A DNA stretch of 64,000 bases, from contig JANSYM010000002.1 of assembly GCA_024742355.1 (NCBI GenBank), positions 1 to 64,000 of the forward strand, written 5' to 3'. Each line of letters begins with the position of its first letter. The first letter of the stretch is position 1. Under the pieces are notes generated by a model. It did not search any database. It saw only the letters and a program-made list of their open reading frames with translations, and had not been told where the DNA came from. This DNA comes from Hyphomonadaceae bacterium (lineage in GTDB: Bacteria > Pseudomonadota > Alphaproteobacteria > Caulobacterales > Hyphomonadaceae). Below are positions 50,839-61,000 of the stretch, one piece after another. Position numbers and translations under genes: made by a program.

Positions 50839-51086
50839 TGGCCAGGATTCTCTATTTCGGTCGCTTGAGCGATCTTACCGGCGCCGCAGAAGAAACAGTG
50901 GCATTGCCCGATACCGTTTCAACGGCGGGCGAGTTGCGCCAGTTTCTTGATCTTCGGTTTGAAGCAAATGGCGCTTTGCTGGAGCCGACCGTGCGGATCG
51001 CGATCAATAATGAACTCTGTTTTGACACGATGGCCGTCACCGAAACGGACGAGATTGCTTTCATGCCCCCTGTCGGAGGCGGTTAG
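50838..51086 (+). CDS. moaD: Molybdopterin synthase small subunit
   Basis: Ubiquitin-like 82 aa protein ending EIAFMPPVGGG. Confidence 0.95.
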   Translation: MARILYFGRLSDLTGAAEETVALPDTVSTAGELRQFLDLRFEANGALLEPTVRIAINNELCFDTMAVTETDEIAFMPPVGGG

Positions 51087-51545
51087 ATGCTGACCGTCAC
51101 CGAGGGGCCGCTTGATGCAAGCGCCTTGCTCAATGAATTTGAAAAAACCGCTATGGGCGCAGGCGCGATTGTCAGTTTTACCGGCTTGGTGCGTGCAGAG
51201 GCAGCCGCGGGACAGGTCAAAGGTCTGTATCTCCAGGCCTATTCGCCCATGACGGAGAACGGCATTCAGGCTGCGATTGATGAAGCAAAAACTCGGTGGC
51301 CTGTCCCAAATGTATCCGTGGCGCATCGCGTCGGCGAAATGATGGCCGGCGAGGCGATCGTATTTGTCGCGACTGCGTCCGTGCATCGACGCGCCGCCTT
51401 TGAGGCAGCCGACTTTCTGATGGATTACCTGAAAACCAAAGCCGTGTTCTGGAAACGCGAAACGACGGATCAGGGTGAGGCTTGGATCGAGCCGCGAGCT
51501 GATGATTATGCTGATGCTGAACGATGGGCGAAATCGTCGGATTGA
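51087..51545 (+). CDS. moaE: Molybdopterin synthase large subunit
   Basis: GAIVSFTGLVRAE, VAHRVGEMMAGEAIVFVATASVHRRAAFEAADFLMDYLKTKAVFWKRE. Confidence 0.97.
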   Translation: MLTVTEGPLDASALLNEFEKTAMGAGAIVSFTGLVRAEAAAGQVKGLYLQAYSPMTENGIQAAIDEAKTRWPVPNVSVAHRVGEMMAGEAIVFVATASVHRRAAFEAADFLMDYLKTKAVFWKRETTDQGEAWIEPRADDYADAERWAKSSD

Positions 51546-51693
51546 TGCCGCACGTGTTCACTTTTGGCGGCGCCCGTCGATTTTCTTTCGATCAACACTT
51601 TACTCGATGAACGATTGGATCATTATTCAATAGGAATGCGTGAAGGAGAGACCTATCGGGGTCCCCGCGTCCAAGTGCTGGAGGATGCACAGT

Positions 51694-52146
51694 ATGGCGA
51701 CACTCAAGATCAATGGCGAAACCGTAACGGTGGATGTGGCAGATGACACACCGCTACTCTGGGTTATTCGCGAACAAGTCGGGCTCACAGGGGCCAAGTA
51801 TGGATGTGGAATTGCCCAATGCGGCACATGCACCATTCATGTCGATGGCAGCCCAGTGAGGTCGTGTGTCTATCCAGTCGGCGCCCTTTCTGGTGAAGAG
51901 GAAATCACCACGATTGAAGGCCTCTCCGAGGAAGCGAACCACCCGGTGCAGGAAGCGTGGGCGGAACTCGATATTCCGCAATGCGGATACTGCCAGCCTG
52001 GGATGATCATGGCCGTTGCCGGCATGCTCAACGACAATCCAAATCCTTCGGACGAAGATATTGATGCCGAGATCACCAATATCTGTCGCTGCGGGACACT
52101 GGCGCGCGTCCGCAAGGGCATCAAGCTCGCCGTCGAAAAATCGTAA
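51694..52146 (+). CDS. (2Fe-2S)-binding subunit of molybdenum hydroxylase (IorA-like)
   Basis: KYGCGIAQCGTCTIHVDG, CGYCQPGMIMAVAGML, CRCGTLARVRKGI. Confidence 0.94.
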   Translation: MATLKINGETVTVDVADDTPLLWVIREQVGLTGAKYGCGIAQCGTCTIHVDGSPVRSCVYPVGALSGEEEITTIEGLSEEANHPVQEAWAELDIPQCGYCQPGMIMAVAGMLNDNPNPSDEDIDAEITNICRCGTLARVRKGIKLAVEKS

Positions 52147-52158
52147 GGGAGACGAACC

Positions 52159-54405
52159 ATGGCTGATACAGGAATTCTCTCCCGCCGCGGCTTTATCGTC
52201 GGCACCGGGGCCACTGGCCTCACCATTGGTATCCTCGCAAGTTGTTCGCCCGGCGCGTCGGGCCCTGAGGAGCCCGATTACTCGGACCTGCCCCCAAATG
52301 ATGAGGTCAATGCGTGGGTGCATATTGATCATGATGACACGGTGACCGTTCGCATTGCTCGTTCTGAAATGGGGCAAGGTACGCTCACCGGACTTGCACA
52401 ATTGGTGGCCGATGAACTCGATGCTGACTGGGACAAAGTCACAACGGTCTATCCAACCCCCGGCGAAAACCTGGCCCGCGAACGGGTCTGGCGCAGCTAC
52501 TCCACAGGTGGCAGCCAGGGCATCCGTGGATCGCAGGATTATGTCCGCGAAGGAGCCGCCGCCGCAAAAGCAATGCTGATCGAAGCCGCCGCGAACGAAT
52601 GGGGCGTTGCAGCCTCAGAATGTACGTCGGCCGATAGCGTGATTACGCACGGCCCAAGCGGCCAGACGACCACCTATGGCGCCGTTGCGGGCGCAGCAGG
52701 AAAGCTTGCACCGCCTCTGGAAGTGACCGTCAAAGACCCGAGCGAGTGGAAGATTATCGGCGAAGCCAAGAAGCGTCTCGATACCGCCGACAAGCTGATT
52801 GGTGCACAAGTCTATGGCGCGGATATCGGTCTCGAAGATGTTCTTAAAGACACTGACGCGACGCCGACAGAACTGCTGAGCGCCTCGATCCGCCAATCGC
52901 CGAAGATTGGAGCGACTGTTGCATCGTTTGACGCCGCAGCCGTGGAGAATATGCCGGGGGTCCGCAAAGTCGTTGCTTTAAACAATCCATTCGGTGAAGG
53001 GCAAAACGCGGTAGCCGTCATCGCCGAAACCTGGTGGCAGGCAAATTCCGCGCTGGATGCTTTGCCGATTGAATGGGAAGGCGGTGTCGATTTCTCGACC
53101 GAGGCTTTTGAGGCCGAACTCGATGATGGTCTGACTTCAGACGAGGCGTTCGTGGGTAATGGTGGTGGTGACCTCGCCGGCGCGTTTGCCGATGCTGCGC
53201 AGGTGATCGAAGCCACATACAATATGCCGTTTCAGAACCATGCGTGTATGGAGCCAATGAACACAACGGCGCTTTATACGGACGATAGGTGCGAAATCTG
53301 GTGCCCGACCCAAAATGGTGAAGCGGCCTTAGCGGCTGTATCTGAAGCGTCAGGCCTGGATATCCAGAATTGCGAGGTTTACAAAGTCCATCTTGGCGGT
53401 GGCTTCGGGCGCCGCGGTGCACCGGACTATGTCCAACAAGCCGTGATGCTGGCCATGGAGGTTCCGGGCACTCCAGTGAAGCTGCTCTGGACCCGCGAAG
53501 AAGACATGAAGCATGGCTTCTTTCATCCAACCACCAAGGGCCGCGTTCGCGGCGCACTGGACGCGGATGGCAATCTGACGGGTTTGCATCTGCGCATTTC
53601 CGGTCAGTCGATCCTCGCTGCCCTGATCCCACAAGCGCTTCAGGACGGTGTTGACTACGCGACCTTCCAGGGGTTGTTGCCGCCCGGCGTCGATCCACGT
53701 CTGGAAGACCAGACCTTGAAATATTCATTCGATAATTTCCTGGTCGATCACGCCATGCGTAATCCGCCCGTACGGCCTGGATTTTGGCGCGGCGTGAACC
53801 TGAACCAGAACGCCATCTACCTTGAGTGCTTCATGGATGAGCTGGCGCATGCGGCTGGGCGCGATCCTCTGGAGTTTCGTCTGGCGCACCTCCAGGACAG
53901 CCCGGAAGCAGCAGCTGTCTTGCAAGCCGTCGCCGATCGCTCCGGATGGGGCCAGGATGACGGCAAGCATCGCGGCCTCTGCGTTATGTATGGCTTTGGC
54001 TCGTACGTCGCGGCCTGTTCGGAAGTCACAGTTGACGAGGACGGCGTGCTATCGATCGATCGCATCGTCGCCGCGACCGATCCGGGGCATGCGGTAAACC
54101 CGCAGCAAATCGAAGCCCAGGTTGAAGGGTCATTCGTCTACGGGCTTTCGGCCATGCTGTTTGGTGAAATCACATTTGAGGACGGTGTGGCACAGGAGAC
54201 GAATTTCGACACATTCAACTCCATGCGCATTGTCGACATGCCGGAAGTCGAAACGATCATCATGCCGTCGGGTGGTTTCTGGGGCGGGGTTGGCGAACCA
54301 ACCATCGCCGTGGCAGCACCATCGGTTCTCAACGCGATCTATGCGGCGACGGGCAAACGTGTCCGTCAGCTGCCGATCAAGGATCAGAACTTGCGGGATG
54401 CCTAA
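52159..54405 (+). CDS. Molybdopterin-binding xanthine oxidase family subunit (IorB-like)
   Basis: TAT-like SRRGFIVGTGATGLT; HLGGGFGRRGAPDY; catalytic-type GGVGEPTIAVAAPSVLNAIYAATGKRVRQLP. Confidence 0.93.
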   Translation: MADTGILSRRGFIVGTGATGLTIGILASCSPGASGPEEPDYSDLPPNDEVNAWVHIDHDDTVTVRIARSEMGQGTLTGLAQLVADELDADWDKVTTVYPTPGENLARERVWRSYSTGGSQGIRGSQDYVREGAAAAKAMLIEAAANEWGVAASECTSADSVITHGPSGQTTTYGAVAGAAGKLAPPLEVTVKDPSEWKIIGEAKKRLDTADKLIGAQVYGADIGLEDVLKDTDATPTELLSASIRQSPKIGATVASFDAAAVENMPGVRKVVALNNPFGEGQNAVAVIAETWWQANSALDALPIEWEGGVDFSTEAFEAELDDGLTSDEAFVGNGGGDLAGAFADAAQVIEATYNMPFQNHACMEPMNTTALYTDDRCEIWCPTQNGEAALAAVSEASGLDIQNCEVYKVHLGGGFGRRGAPDYVQQAVMLAMEVPGTPVKLLWTREEDMKHGFFHPTTKGRVRGALDADGNLTGLHLRISGQSILAALIPQALQDGVDYATFQGLLPPGVDPRLEDQTLKYSFDNFLVDHAMRNPPVRPGFWRGVNLNQNAIYLECFMDELAHAAGRDPLEFRLAHLQDSPEAAAVLQAVADRSGWGQDDGKHRGLCVMYGFGSYVAACSEVTVDEDGVLSIDRIVAATDPGHAVNPQQIEAQVEGSFVYGLSAMLFGEITFEDGVAQETNFDTFNSMRIVDMPEVETIIMPSGGFWGGVGEPTIAVAAPSVLNAIYAATGKRVRQLPIKDQNLRDA

Positions 54406-54745
54406 GACGAGCCTTCTTGTCGTCGCACCGCTGTTTGGCTTTTTGAGCCTTGCAGGGTGCGGCGATACGAGCCCGTCATTGGACGATCCCGCGAACAACA
54501 CGATAGGCGCCGCGACGGACCGTGCGACCGCACTTGCAATGGCCTGTTCCGGGTGCCACGCGGCTCAAAGCGATGCCGTGGTTTCGCTCGACGAGTATGG
54601 CGCCGATGCTTTGCGCGACGCGTTGCGCCGCTATAAAACAGAATCGGATGGAACGACCGTCATGCACCGTCTCGCACGGGGGTATTCAGACGAGGACGTG
54701 GATCTGCTGGCCACATATTTTGATACAGAGGGCGTTGAGCCATGA
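54398..54745 (+). CDS. Class I cytochrome c, lipoprotein-like (FccA/SoxE-like)
   Basis: CSGCH heme motif (ALAMACSGCHAAQ), signal LSLAGCGD; overlaps the iorB stop and precedes the flavoprotein gene. Confidence 0.85.
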   Translation: MPKTSLLVVAPLFGFLSLAGCGDTSPSLDDPANNTIGAATDRATALAMACSGCHAAQSDAVVSLDEYGADALRDALRRYKTESDGTTVMHRLARGYSDEDVDLLATYFDTEGVEP

Positions 54746-56013
54746 TTGGTTTGGACCGCCGCAGTCTGCTCAAAGGGCTTGGACTGGGCGCAGCTGCGCT
54801 CACCCTGCCCTTTCAGGCGTTCGCACGGTCAAAAGCCAATATCGTCGTGATTGGAGGCGGATTCGGAGGGGCCAGTGCTGCGCGTACGCTGGCGACGCTC
54901 CTGCCATCTGCCTCGGTGACGCTCGTCGACGCCAATCCAGTCTATACCGCCTGCCCTTTCAGCAATCTGGTTTTGGGCACAGATCGCCCACTCAGCGCTC
55001 AACAATTTGGGTATGACAGCTTGCAGCGCCTTGGCGTGACCGTCGTGACGGCGCTGGCCACGGATATTGATCCGGTCGCACAGACGGTGACCCTGCAAGG
55101 TGCCGAAGATCTGACGTATGACCGCCTCATCCTGTCGCCAGGCATCGATATGCGGTGGAATGCCCTGGAAGGATATGACGAGGCGGCCGCCGAACTTCTG
55201 CCGCACGCCTGGAAGGCTGGACCGCAAACGACGTTGTTACGGCAACAGCTCGACGCACTTGAAGACGGTGATAATGTCATCATGAGTGTGCCCACAGCGC
55301 CATTTCGCTGTCCACCCGGACCTTATGAACGGGCGAGCCTGATTGCGCATTACTTGAAAACACGGAAGCCACGGTCAAAACTCATTGTACTGGACGCCAA
55401 GGATAGCTTTTCAAAAATGGCCCTGTTTCAGGAGGCCTGGTCCGAACACTATCCGGATCATCTGGAATGGCGCGGTGCCAGCGATGATGGAACCGTCGCG
55501 CGCGTCGACGCGGTCGGGCGCGCCCTGGAAACAGATTTTGAAACCTTCTATGCACCTGTCATCAATGTGATCCCACCGCAAAAAACGGGGTTCATCGCTG
55601 ATCGCGCGGGGGTCAGCGATGCCACGGGGTGGTGCCCGATCGATCCCCTGGCCTTTGAATCCACGCTGCAAGACAATATTCACGTGATCGGCGACGCTAC
55701 GATTGCTGCGCCCATGCCGAAGTCCGCATTCTCTGCAAATCTACAAGCCAAGATCTGCGCCCTCGGCGTGGCGCGCCTTGTTTCCGGATTGTCGCCTGAG
55801 CCCACGGTGCTCGCAAACACTTGTTACTCATTCACGACACCGGACGAAGCGATTTCGATTGCGGGTGTGTACTCCAATGAAAACAACGCACTAAAGAGCA
55901 TCTCCGGCGCTGGCGGCGTGAGCCCCTTGGCGGCGGATAAGACAATTCGGGCTCAAGAAGCTGCGCAAGCTCGGTCCTGGTTTGAAACGATCACCTCGGG
56001 AGCTTTTGGATGA
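54742..56013 (+). CDS. soxF: Flavocytochrome c sulfide dehydrogenase flavoprotein subunit (SoxF/FccB)
   Basis: TAT signal RRSLLKGLGLGAAAL, VVIGGGFGGASAARTL, YTACPFSNLVLGTDR. Confidence 0.93.
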   Translation: MIGLDRRSLLKGLGLGAAALTLPFQAFARSKANIVVIGGGFGGASAARTLATLLPSASVTLVDANPVYTACPFSNLVLGTDRPLSAQQFGYDSLQRLGVTVVTALATDIDPVAQTVTLQGAEDLTYDRLILSPGIDMRWNALEGYDEAAAELLPHAWKAGPQTTLLRQQLDALEDGDNVIMSVPTAPFRCPPGPYERASLIAHYLKTRKPRSKLIVLDAKDSFSKMALFQEAWSEHYPDHLEWRGASDDGTVARVDAVGRALETDFETFYAPVINVIPPQKTGFIADRAGVSDATGWCPIDPLAFESTLQDNIHVIGDATIAAPMPKSAFSANLQAKICALGVARLVSGLSPEPTVLANTCYSFTTPDEAISIAGVYSNENNALKSISGAGGVSPLAADKTIRAQEAAQARSWFETITSGAFG

Positions 56014-56468
56014 TCTGGCGCGCGCTTGCGGCGGGCTTGTGCCTAAGCGCCTGCGGCGCTCCAAATTCCGCTTTGATTGATCAAGACATGATCACCGGTG
56101 ACTCGATTGAGCAGCCTTTGGTCAACGCCCCTGGTGATCCCGTTCGCGGGCAGCGTCTTTTCGTAGATCGAGATGCGGGCCATTGTGTGCTTTGTCATCA
56201 AGTGATGGGTTTGGACGCCGAATTTCAGGGAAATATCGGACCAGATCTGTCTTTAGTGGGCGCGCGATTGAGCCCCGGTCAGCTTCGTCTACGCATCGTC
56301 GATTATCAAATTGTGCGACCTGGGACGCTGATGCCCTCCTATTATCGCATTCATGACCTACATCAGGTGGAAGAAACCCATTCCGGGGCGCCAATTTTGT
56401 CGGCGCGGGACATTGAGGATATTGTTGCTTACCTGGAGCGACGTAAGGACGTAGAAGACGATGCATAA
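56010..56468 (+). CDS. soxX: Sulfur oxidation c-type cytochrome SoxX
   Basis: GHCVLCHQV heme motif, GNIGPDLSLVGARLSPGQLRLRIVDYQIVRPGTLMPSYYR. Confidence 0.92.
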   Translation: MIWRALAAGLCLSACGAPNSALIDQDMITGDSIEQPLVNAPGDPVRGQRLFVDRDAGHCVLCHQVMGLDAEFQGNIGPDLSLVGARLSPGQLRLRIVDYQIVRPGTLMPSYYRIHDLHQVEETHSGAPILSARDIEDIVAYLERRKDVEDDA

Positions 56469-56925
56469 GACGCCGCCAATACTCAGCCGGAGGGACCTGC
56501 TCTCAGTCGGTGTGGGTGCTGTGATCGTGTCTGCATCGCCGCTGCGGAGCTTCGCCGCTCAGGCGGATTTAGATCGTGCGCAAAAGGAATTGTTCGGCGA
56601 TCGTCCTGTCACGGAAGGCCGGGTCGCCTTGACCTTGCCTCCGATCGCAGAGAACGGCTATTCGGTGCCGCTTTCGGTCGACATTGAAAGTCCCATGACC
56701 GATCAGGATTACGTCAAACGCGTGGCGATTCTGTCGCCTAGAAACCCCCTGCCCCTGATTGCGCAGTTCCAATTTACCCCGCAATCGGGCCGGGCACGCG
56801 TTGATGCCCGTATTCGGATGTCGGGCACACAATCCATCCAGGCAATCGCTGAGATGAATGACGGTTCGCTCTGGTCTGGCAGCCGCGAAACCGTCGTGAC
56901 GCTCGCCGCTTGCGTGGTGCTATAG
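56461..56925 (+). CDS. soxY: SoxY-like thiosulfate carrier subunit with non-canonical C-terminus
   Basis: TAT signal SRRDLLSVGVGAVIVSASPLR; VPLSVDIESPMTDQDYVKRVAILSPRNPLPLIAQFQFTP; ends VVTLAACVVL; adjacent to soxX, soxZ and soxA. Confidence 0.88.
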   Translation: MHKTPPILSRRDLLSVGVGAVIVSASPLRSFAAQADLDRAQKELFGDRPVTEGRVALTLPPIAENGYSVPLSVDIESPMTDQDYVKRVAILSPRNPLPLIAQFQFTPQSGRARVDARIRMSGTQSIQAIAEMNDGSLWSGSRETVVTLAACVVL

Positions 56926-56933
56926 AGAGAAAC

Positions 56934-57254
56934 ATGGCCAGCATTCGTCTCGCAGTCCCGGAAACCGCCAGAGTCGATGAAATAGTCGAAGTGAAGGCGT
57001 TGATCCGCCACCCAATGGAAAGTGGGCACAGGCGGGGCTCGCGAGGCGAAGTAATACCGCGCGACATCATCACACGATTTGAATGCCGCTATGCCGGCGC
57101 GTTGGTGTTTGCTGGCGACTTTCATCCCGGCATCGCCGCAAACCCGTTGATAACGTTCCATGTGCGGGCGACGCGTAGCGGGGATTTAGAGTTCACGTGG
57201 ACTGATCAGCACGGAGAAAGCTGGTCCGAATCCGCCACGCTGACGGTGACATGA
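56934..57254 (+). CDS. soxZ: Thiosulfate oxidation carrier complex protein SoxZ
   Basis: EIVEVKALIRHPMESGHRR...PRDIITRFECRYAGALVFAGDFHPGIAANPLITFHVRATRSGDLEFTWTDQHG. Confidence 0.93.
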   Translation: MASIRLAVPETARVDEIVEVKALIRHPMESGHRRGSRGEVIPRDIITRFECRYAGALVFAGDFHPGIAANPLITFHVRATRSGDLEFTWTDQHGESWSESATLTVT

Positions 57255-58030
57255 ACCGGATTGTCGGCTGTGTGAGCCTGGCGACAATAGCGGCGTGCAG
57301 CGCGCCCCCTCAAGAGCGCGCCCATGACCGCCTGTCGCCTGATGAGATTGTTTCCGGAAGCGTATTCCTGACCGCTGAAACACGTGCCTTGCAGGCAGAT
57401 GATTTTGCCAATCCGGGGTTCCTTTGGGTCGATCGCGGTGAGGCCTTGTTTTCTGAAGCGCCCCAGACAGGACCGGCGTGTGTATCGTGTCACGCAGATG
57501 GGCTGGCAGGCGTTGCAGCAACTTATCCTGCTTATGATTCAGACACAGACACAGTCCTCAACATTGAAGGCCGTATCAATCAATGCCGCGCAAAACATCA
57601 GGGCGCATCCAGCCTCGATTATGAGAGTGATGAGCTTTTATCGCTGACGGCCTATATTGCCAATCAATCGCGCGGAGCCCCCGTTTCAGTCGACACCTCC
57701 GGATCAGCCAGAGCGGTGTATGAAGAAGGAGCGCGCTATTTCCGCACGCGCCGCGGTCAGTTCAATCTGTCCTGCCAGCAGTGTCACACCGAAAACTGGG
57801 GCAAACGTCTGCGCGGAGACACGTTGAGCCAGGGGCACGGCAATGGCTTTCCAGCATATCGATTGGAGTGGCAATCCATGGGGTCTCTGCATCGGCGGTT
57901 GAGAGACTGCGACATGGGCGTTCGAGCAGAACCCCTGCCCTATGGCGACCCGCTCTACATTGCCGTGGAGCTCTATCTTGCCGCTCGTGCGGATGGCCTC
58001 GAAGTCGAAAGCCCAGCAGTGCGGAGATAA
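57251..58030 (+). CDS. soxA: Di-heme sulfur oxidation cytochrome SoxA
   Basis: CVSCH and CQQCH heme motifs; GDTLSQGHGNGFPAYRLEWQSMGSLHRRLRDCDMGVRAEPLPYGDP. Confidence 0.93.
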   Translation: MNRIVGCVSLATIAACSAPPQERAHDRLSPDEIVSGSVFLTAETRALQADDFANPGFLWVDRGEALFSEAPQTGPACVSCHADGLAGVAATYPAYDSDTDTVLNIEGRINQCRAKHQGASSLDYESDELLSLTAYIANQSRGAPVSVDTSGSARAVYEEGARYFRTRRGQFNLSCQQCHTENWGKRLRGDTLSQGHGNGFPAYRLEWQSMGSLHRRLRDCDMGVRAEPLPYGDPLYIAVELYLAARADGLEVESPAVRR

Positions 58031-58067
58031 AAAAAATGGCGGGCCCGAAAGCCCGCCATTCTTGTTT
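58031..58067. terminator. Bidirectional terminator between soxA and the TonB receptor
   Basis: AATGGCGGGC-ccgaaa-GCCCGCCATT flanked by A-run and T-rich sequence. Confidence 0.9.
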
Positions 58068-58082
58068 CGAATTAGGTCGCTC

Positions 58083-61000
58083 TTAGAACGATGCCTTAAC
58101 ACCAACGGTCCACAGACGGCCAAGTGTCTCATACGCACTTGGGAATGTGTTACCGAAGTTACGAGCAGTCGAACCAGCGCCGTTACCAACGATCGGAGGC
58201 TCTTCGTCGAAGAGGTTCCGAATGTTCGCAGACAGGGTGACATTCTCGTTGATGTCCCAGCTACCAGACAGGTCAAAGCGATGCTGCGCATCGATCGTTT
58301 CGAATGCATCGAACGTACCTGCACGCTGAGCGTCCTGAATGTCGACTTCACCGAAGTACCGCCACAGCAGAGACGCCGTGTACGGGCCTTTGCGCCATGT
58401 GGTGCGCTGGTTGAAGCGAAGCTCAGGTGTTGGCTGACAATCGTTACCGAAACGACCCAGGCAATCGATCACAGGAGTTGTGCTCGAAGACTGGCTTTCG
58501 TTCGCGGTCTGAAGTGTCGCAAAGAAGCCTACGCTCAGTTCACCGATTTCGCCCATATCCCAGTCAGTGTCGACGCTGAAGTCGATACCTTCTGCTGCGC
58601 GATAGTCGAGATTGGTCGTGAACAGGTTCACGCCAGCACCAGATGTGGCAAGCGTACCGCCAATACGGTTGATCTTGGCACATTCGGTAACATCGCCACC
58701 GATATAGCAGTTGTCGAGAACCTCTTGCGGGCTGAACTCGCCAATCTCGTCCGTGATTTCGATTTCATAGTAATCGAGGGTGACGAGACCAGAAGTCATG
58801 TTGCCAAAGGTTGGTGTCTGCCAGGTCATACCAATGGTGAACGTGTCACCGGTTTCTGGCTCAGGCAGAGCGTTCGGGTCAGTACCTTCAAACGTGTTGA
58901 TCTGGCTCGACACGATGTCCGGAACAATACCGATCAGCGGCGTGATCACACCTGTAGAGTTACAAAGTGTTTGCAGCTGTGGGTTCGACGCCAGAGTAGA
59001 TGCGATCAGGCTTGCCTGAACCGTGCCCGTACCATCCTGGAACGCTGGGTTACCATTAGAGCATGGGTCGAAGCTCGCGTCTTCGAGACCGGTTACAACC
59101 GGGCTACCCAGTTCGCCAATGTTTGGTGCACGAACTGCGCGCTGTTGCATGACGCGGAAACGCAGACCATCAACAACTTCCCAGTTCAAACCGGCTTTCC
59201 AGGTTTCGTTATTACCGAAAGAGGAATAGTCCGCGGCACGGAAACCAAGCTCGAGTTCGAGGTTCTTGGCGAATTCCATGTCCTGCACCAGCGGGACAAA
59301 TGCTTCACCATAAAACTCGGTTACGTCGAACGAAGAACCGATTGGCAGAACCGTACCACCGGCACCACCGAGACAGCTGGTTGGCGGCTCTTTCAAGCAC
59401 TCGTCCGGTGTAGAGGAACCGATTTCTTCACGGTATTCAGCACCAATTGACACCGTCACAGGGTTTGCTGCGGTCGGCATTTGGAGCGCGTCGATCGGGC
59501 CATACGCCACGGCACTGAAGACGTTCTGTTCATAATCAGACTTCAGGATACCCGTGGCGCTATTCGCCGCAGCCATAGCTGGTGTGATTGAACCGAAACC
59601 TGTTGAGAACAAGTCGATCGGCACACAGCCCGCGACAGCTGACGTTGCACCAGGTGCAAGACACTGGGTCGCGTCAATCGTATTCAGAGCGTCAGCAAAT
59701 GCAGATACGTTGGTGTATCCGCCGCGGACTTCAGTCCGGTCAGCTTCAGCGTGTGAATAGTAGACGTCGTAATCCCAATCGCCCCAGAGATCGCCGCGAA
59801 GACCGGCAACGAACTGGAAGTTGTTGGAATCATAGTTTGTCGAACGTGTTCCAAGCTCGAGCGTACGACGGCGGACCGGCGCAGTAATCGAGTCGTTCAC
59901 ATCGAATACACCATTGCTGTTCAGATCATTGACACCAGCATCAGCGAACGAGACCAGCGGGTTCGCCGCCAGGAATGTGTTAATGTTGTTGACGATCGTG
60001 TTCCGAGCATTGTCGGACAGGAACGGGTTCTGCAGCGGAATTTCAAACCGGTTGCCGAAAACACCTGATGGCGCAACTTGCTGGCGAACGTTGATCGCGG
60101 CGAAGTTTGCACGTGCATAGGCTTCAAAGTGGTTGTTGATCTCGTAACGGCCTGTTGCCATCGTCACAAAGCGCTCTTGTGGCGTTTGCAGATAGTTGAA
60201 CGGGCTGAAGTTGAATCGAGAACAACGTGGACCAACGGTACCATCGTTCAAGAACTGGATCGTTCCGCTGAGCAGATCGATCGCGGTCGGCATGGCTGTC
60301 GTCGAACCAACACCGGTTGATGCCAGCGTCGCGTTTGGTGCGTCACAGTTTGCATCTGGGCTCGCGGGAGCACCACCAGCGTTTGGACCGTTGGCAGTCG
60401 AAACACCGAACTCGGAATAGTCACGGTCGCCGAGCAGTACGCCCTTACGATCGGTGAAATCCAGAGCCAGAGTTACGTTACCACGGCCATTGTCGAGGTT
60501 TGCACCCAGCAATGTCGAGATGCTGTAAACTTCCGAGTCGCCCCAAAGTTCGCCGTCGCCCTGCTCAGAGAAGCGGTAACGCGACGCAACTTCGACACCT
60601 TCGAAATCGTCTCTCAGAATGAAGTTGACCGCACCGGCCATCGCATCCGACCCGTAAACAGCCGATGCACCGCCGGTAACAACGTCAATGCGGTCCAGCA
60701 TGATGACCGGGATCGCAGAAATATCGACTTCACCGTCAGTGTCGAATGGCACCATGCGCTTTCCGTCGACCAGAACCAGCGTACGCTGATCGCCGAGGCC
60801 GCGCAGGTCAACCGAAGTCGCACCCGCTGTACCGTTATTGACGTTCTCGTTGTCGCCCGGAAGCGCAACAGGAAGGTCACGGAACAAGCGCTCAACTTCG
60901 ACAGATTGCGTCAGTTCGAACTCTTCTTGGCCGAGGGTTGTAATTGGGCTCGATGAAACGATCCCAGGCGCTTGGATGCGTGTACCGGTGATGATCACCG

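Noticed and set aside
57942-59450. 502-aa + strand ORF overlapping the soxA end and antisense to the TonB receptor
   Set aside because: Antisense to a clear 1017-aa TonB receptor; no family motifs, no RBS context; an artefact of GC-rich codon usage.
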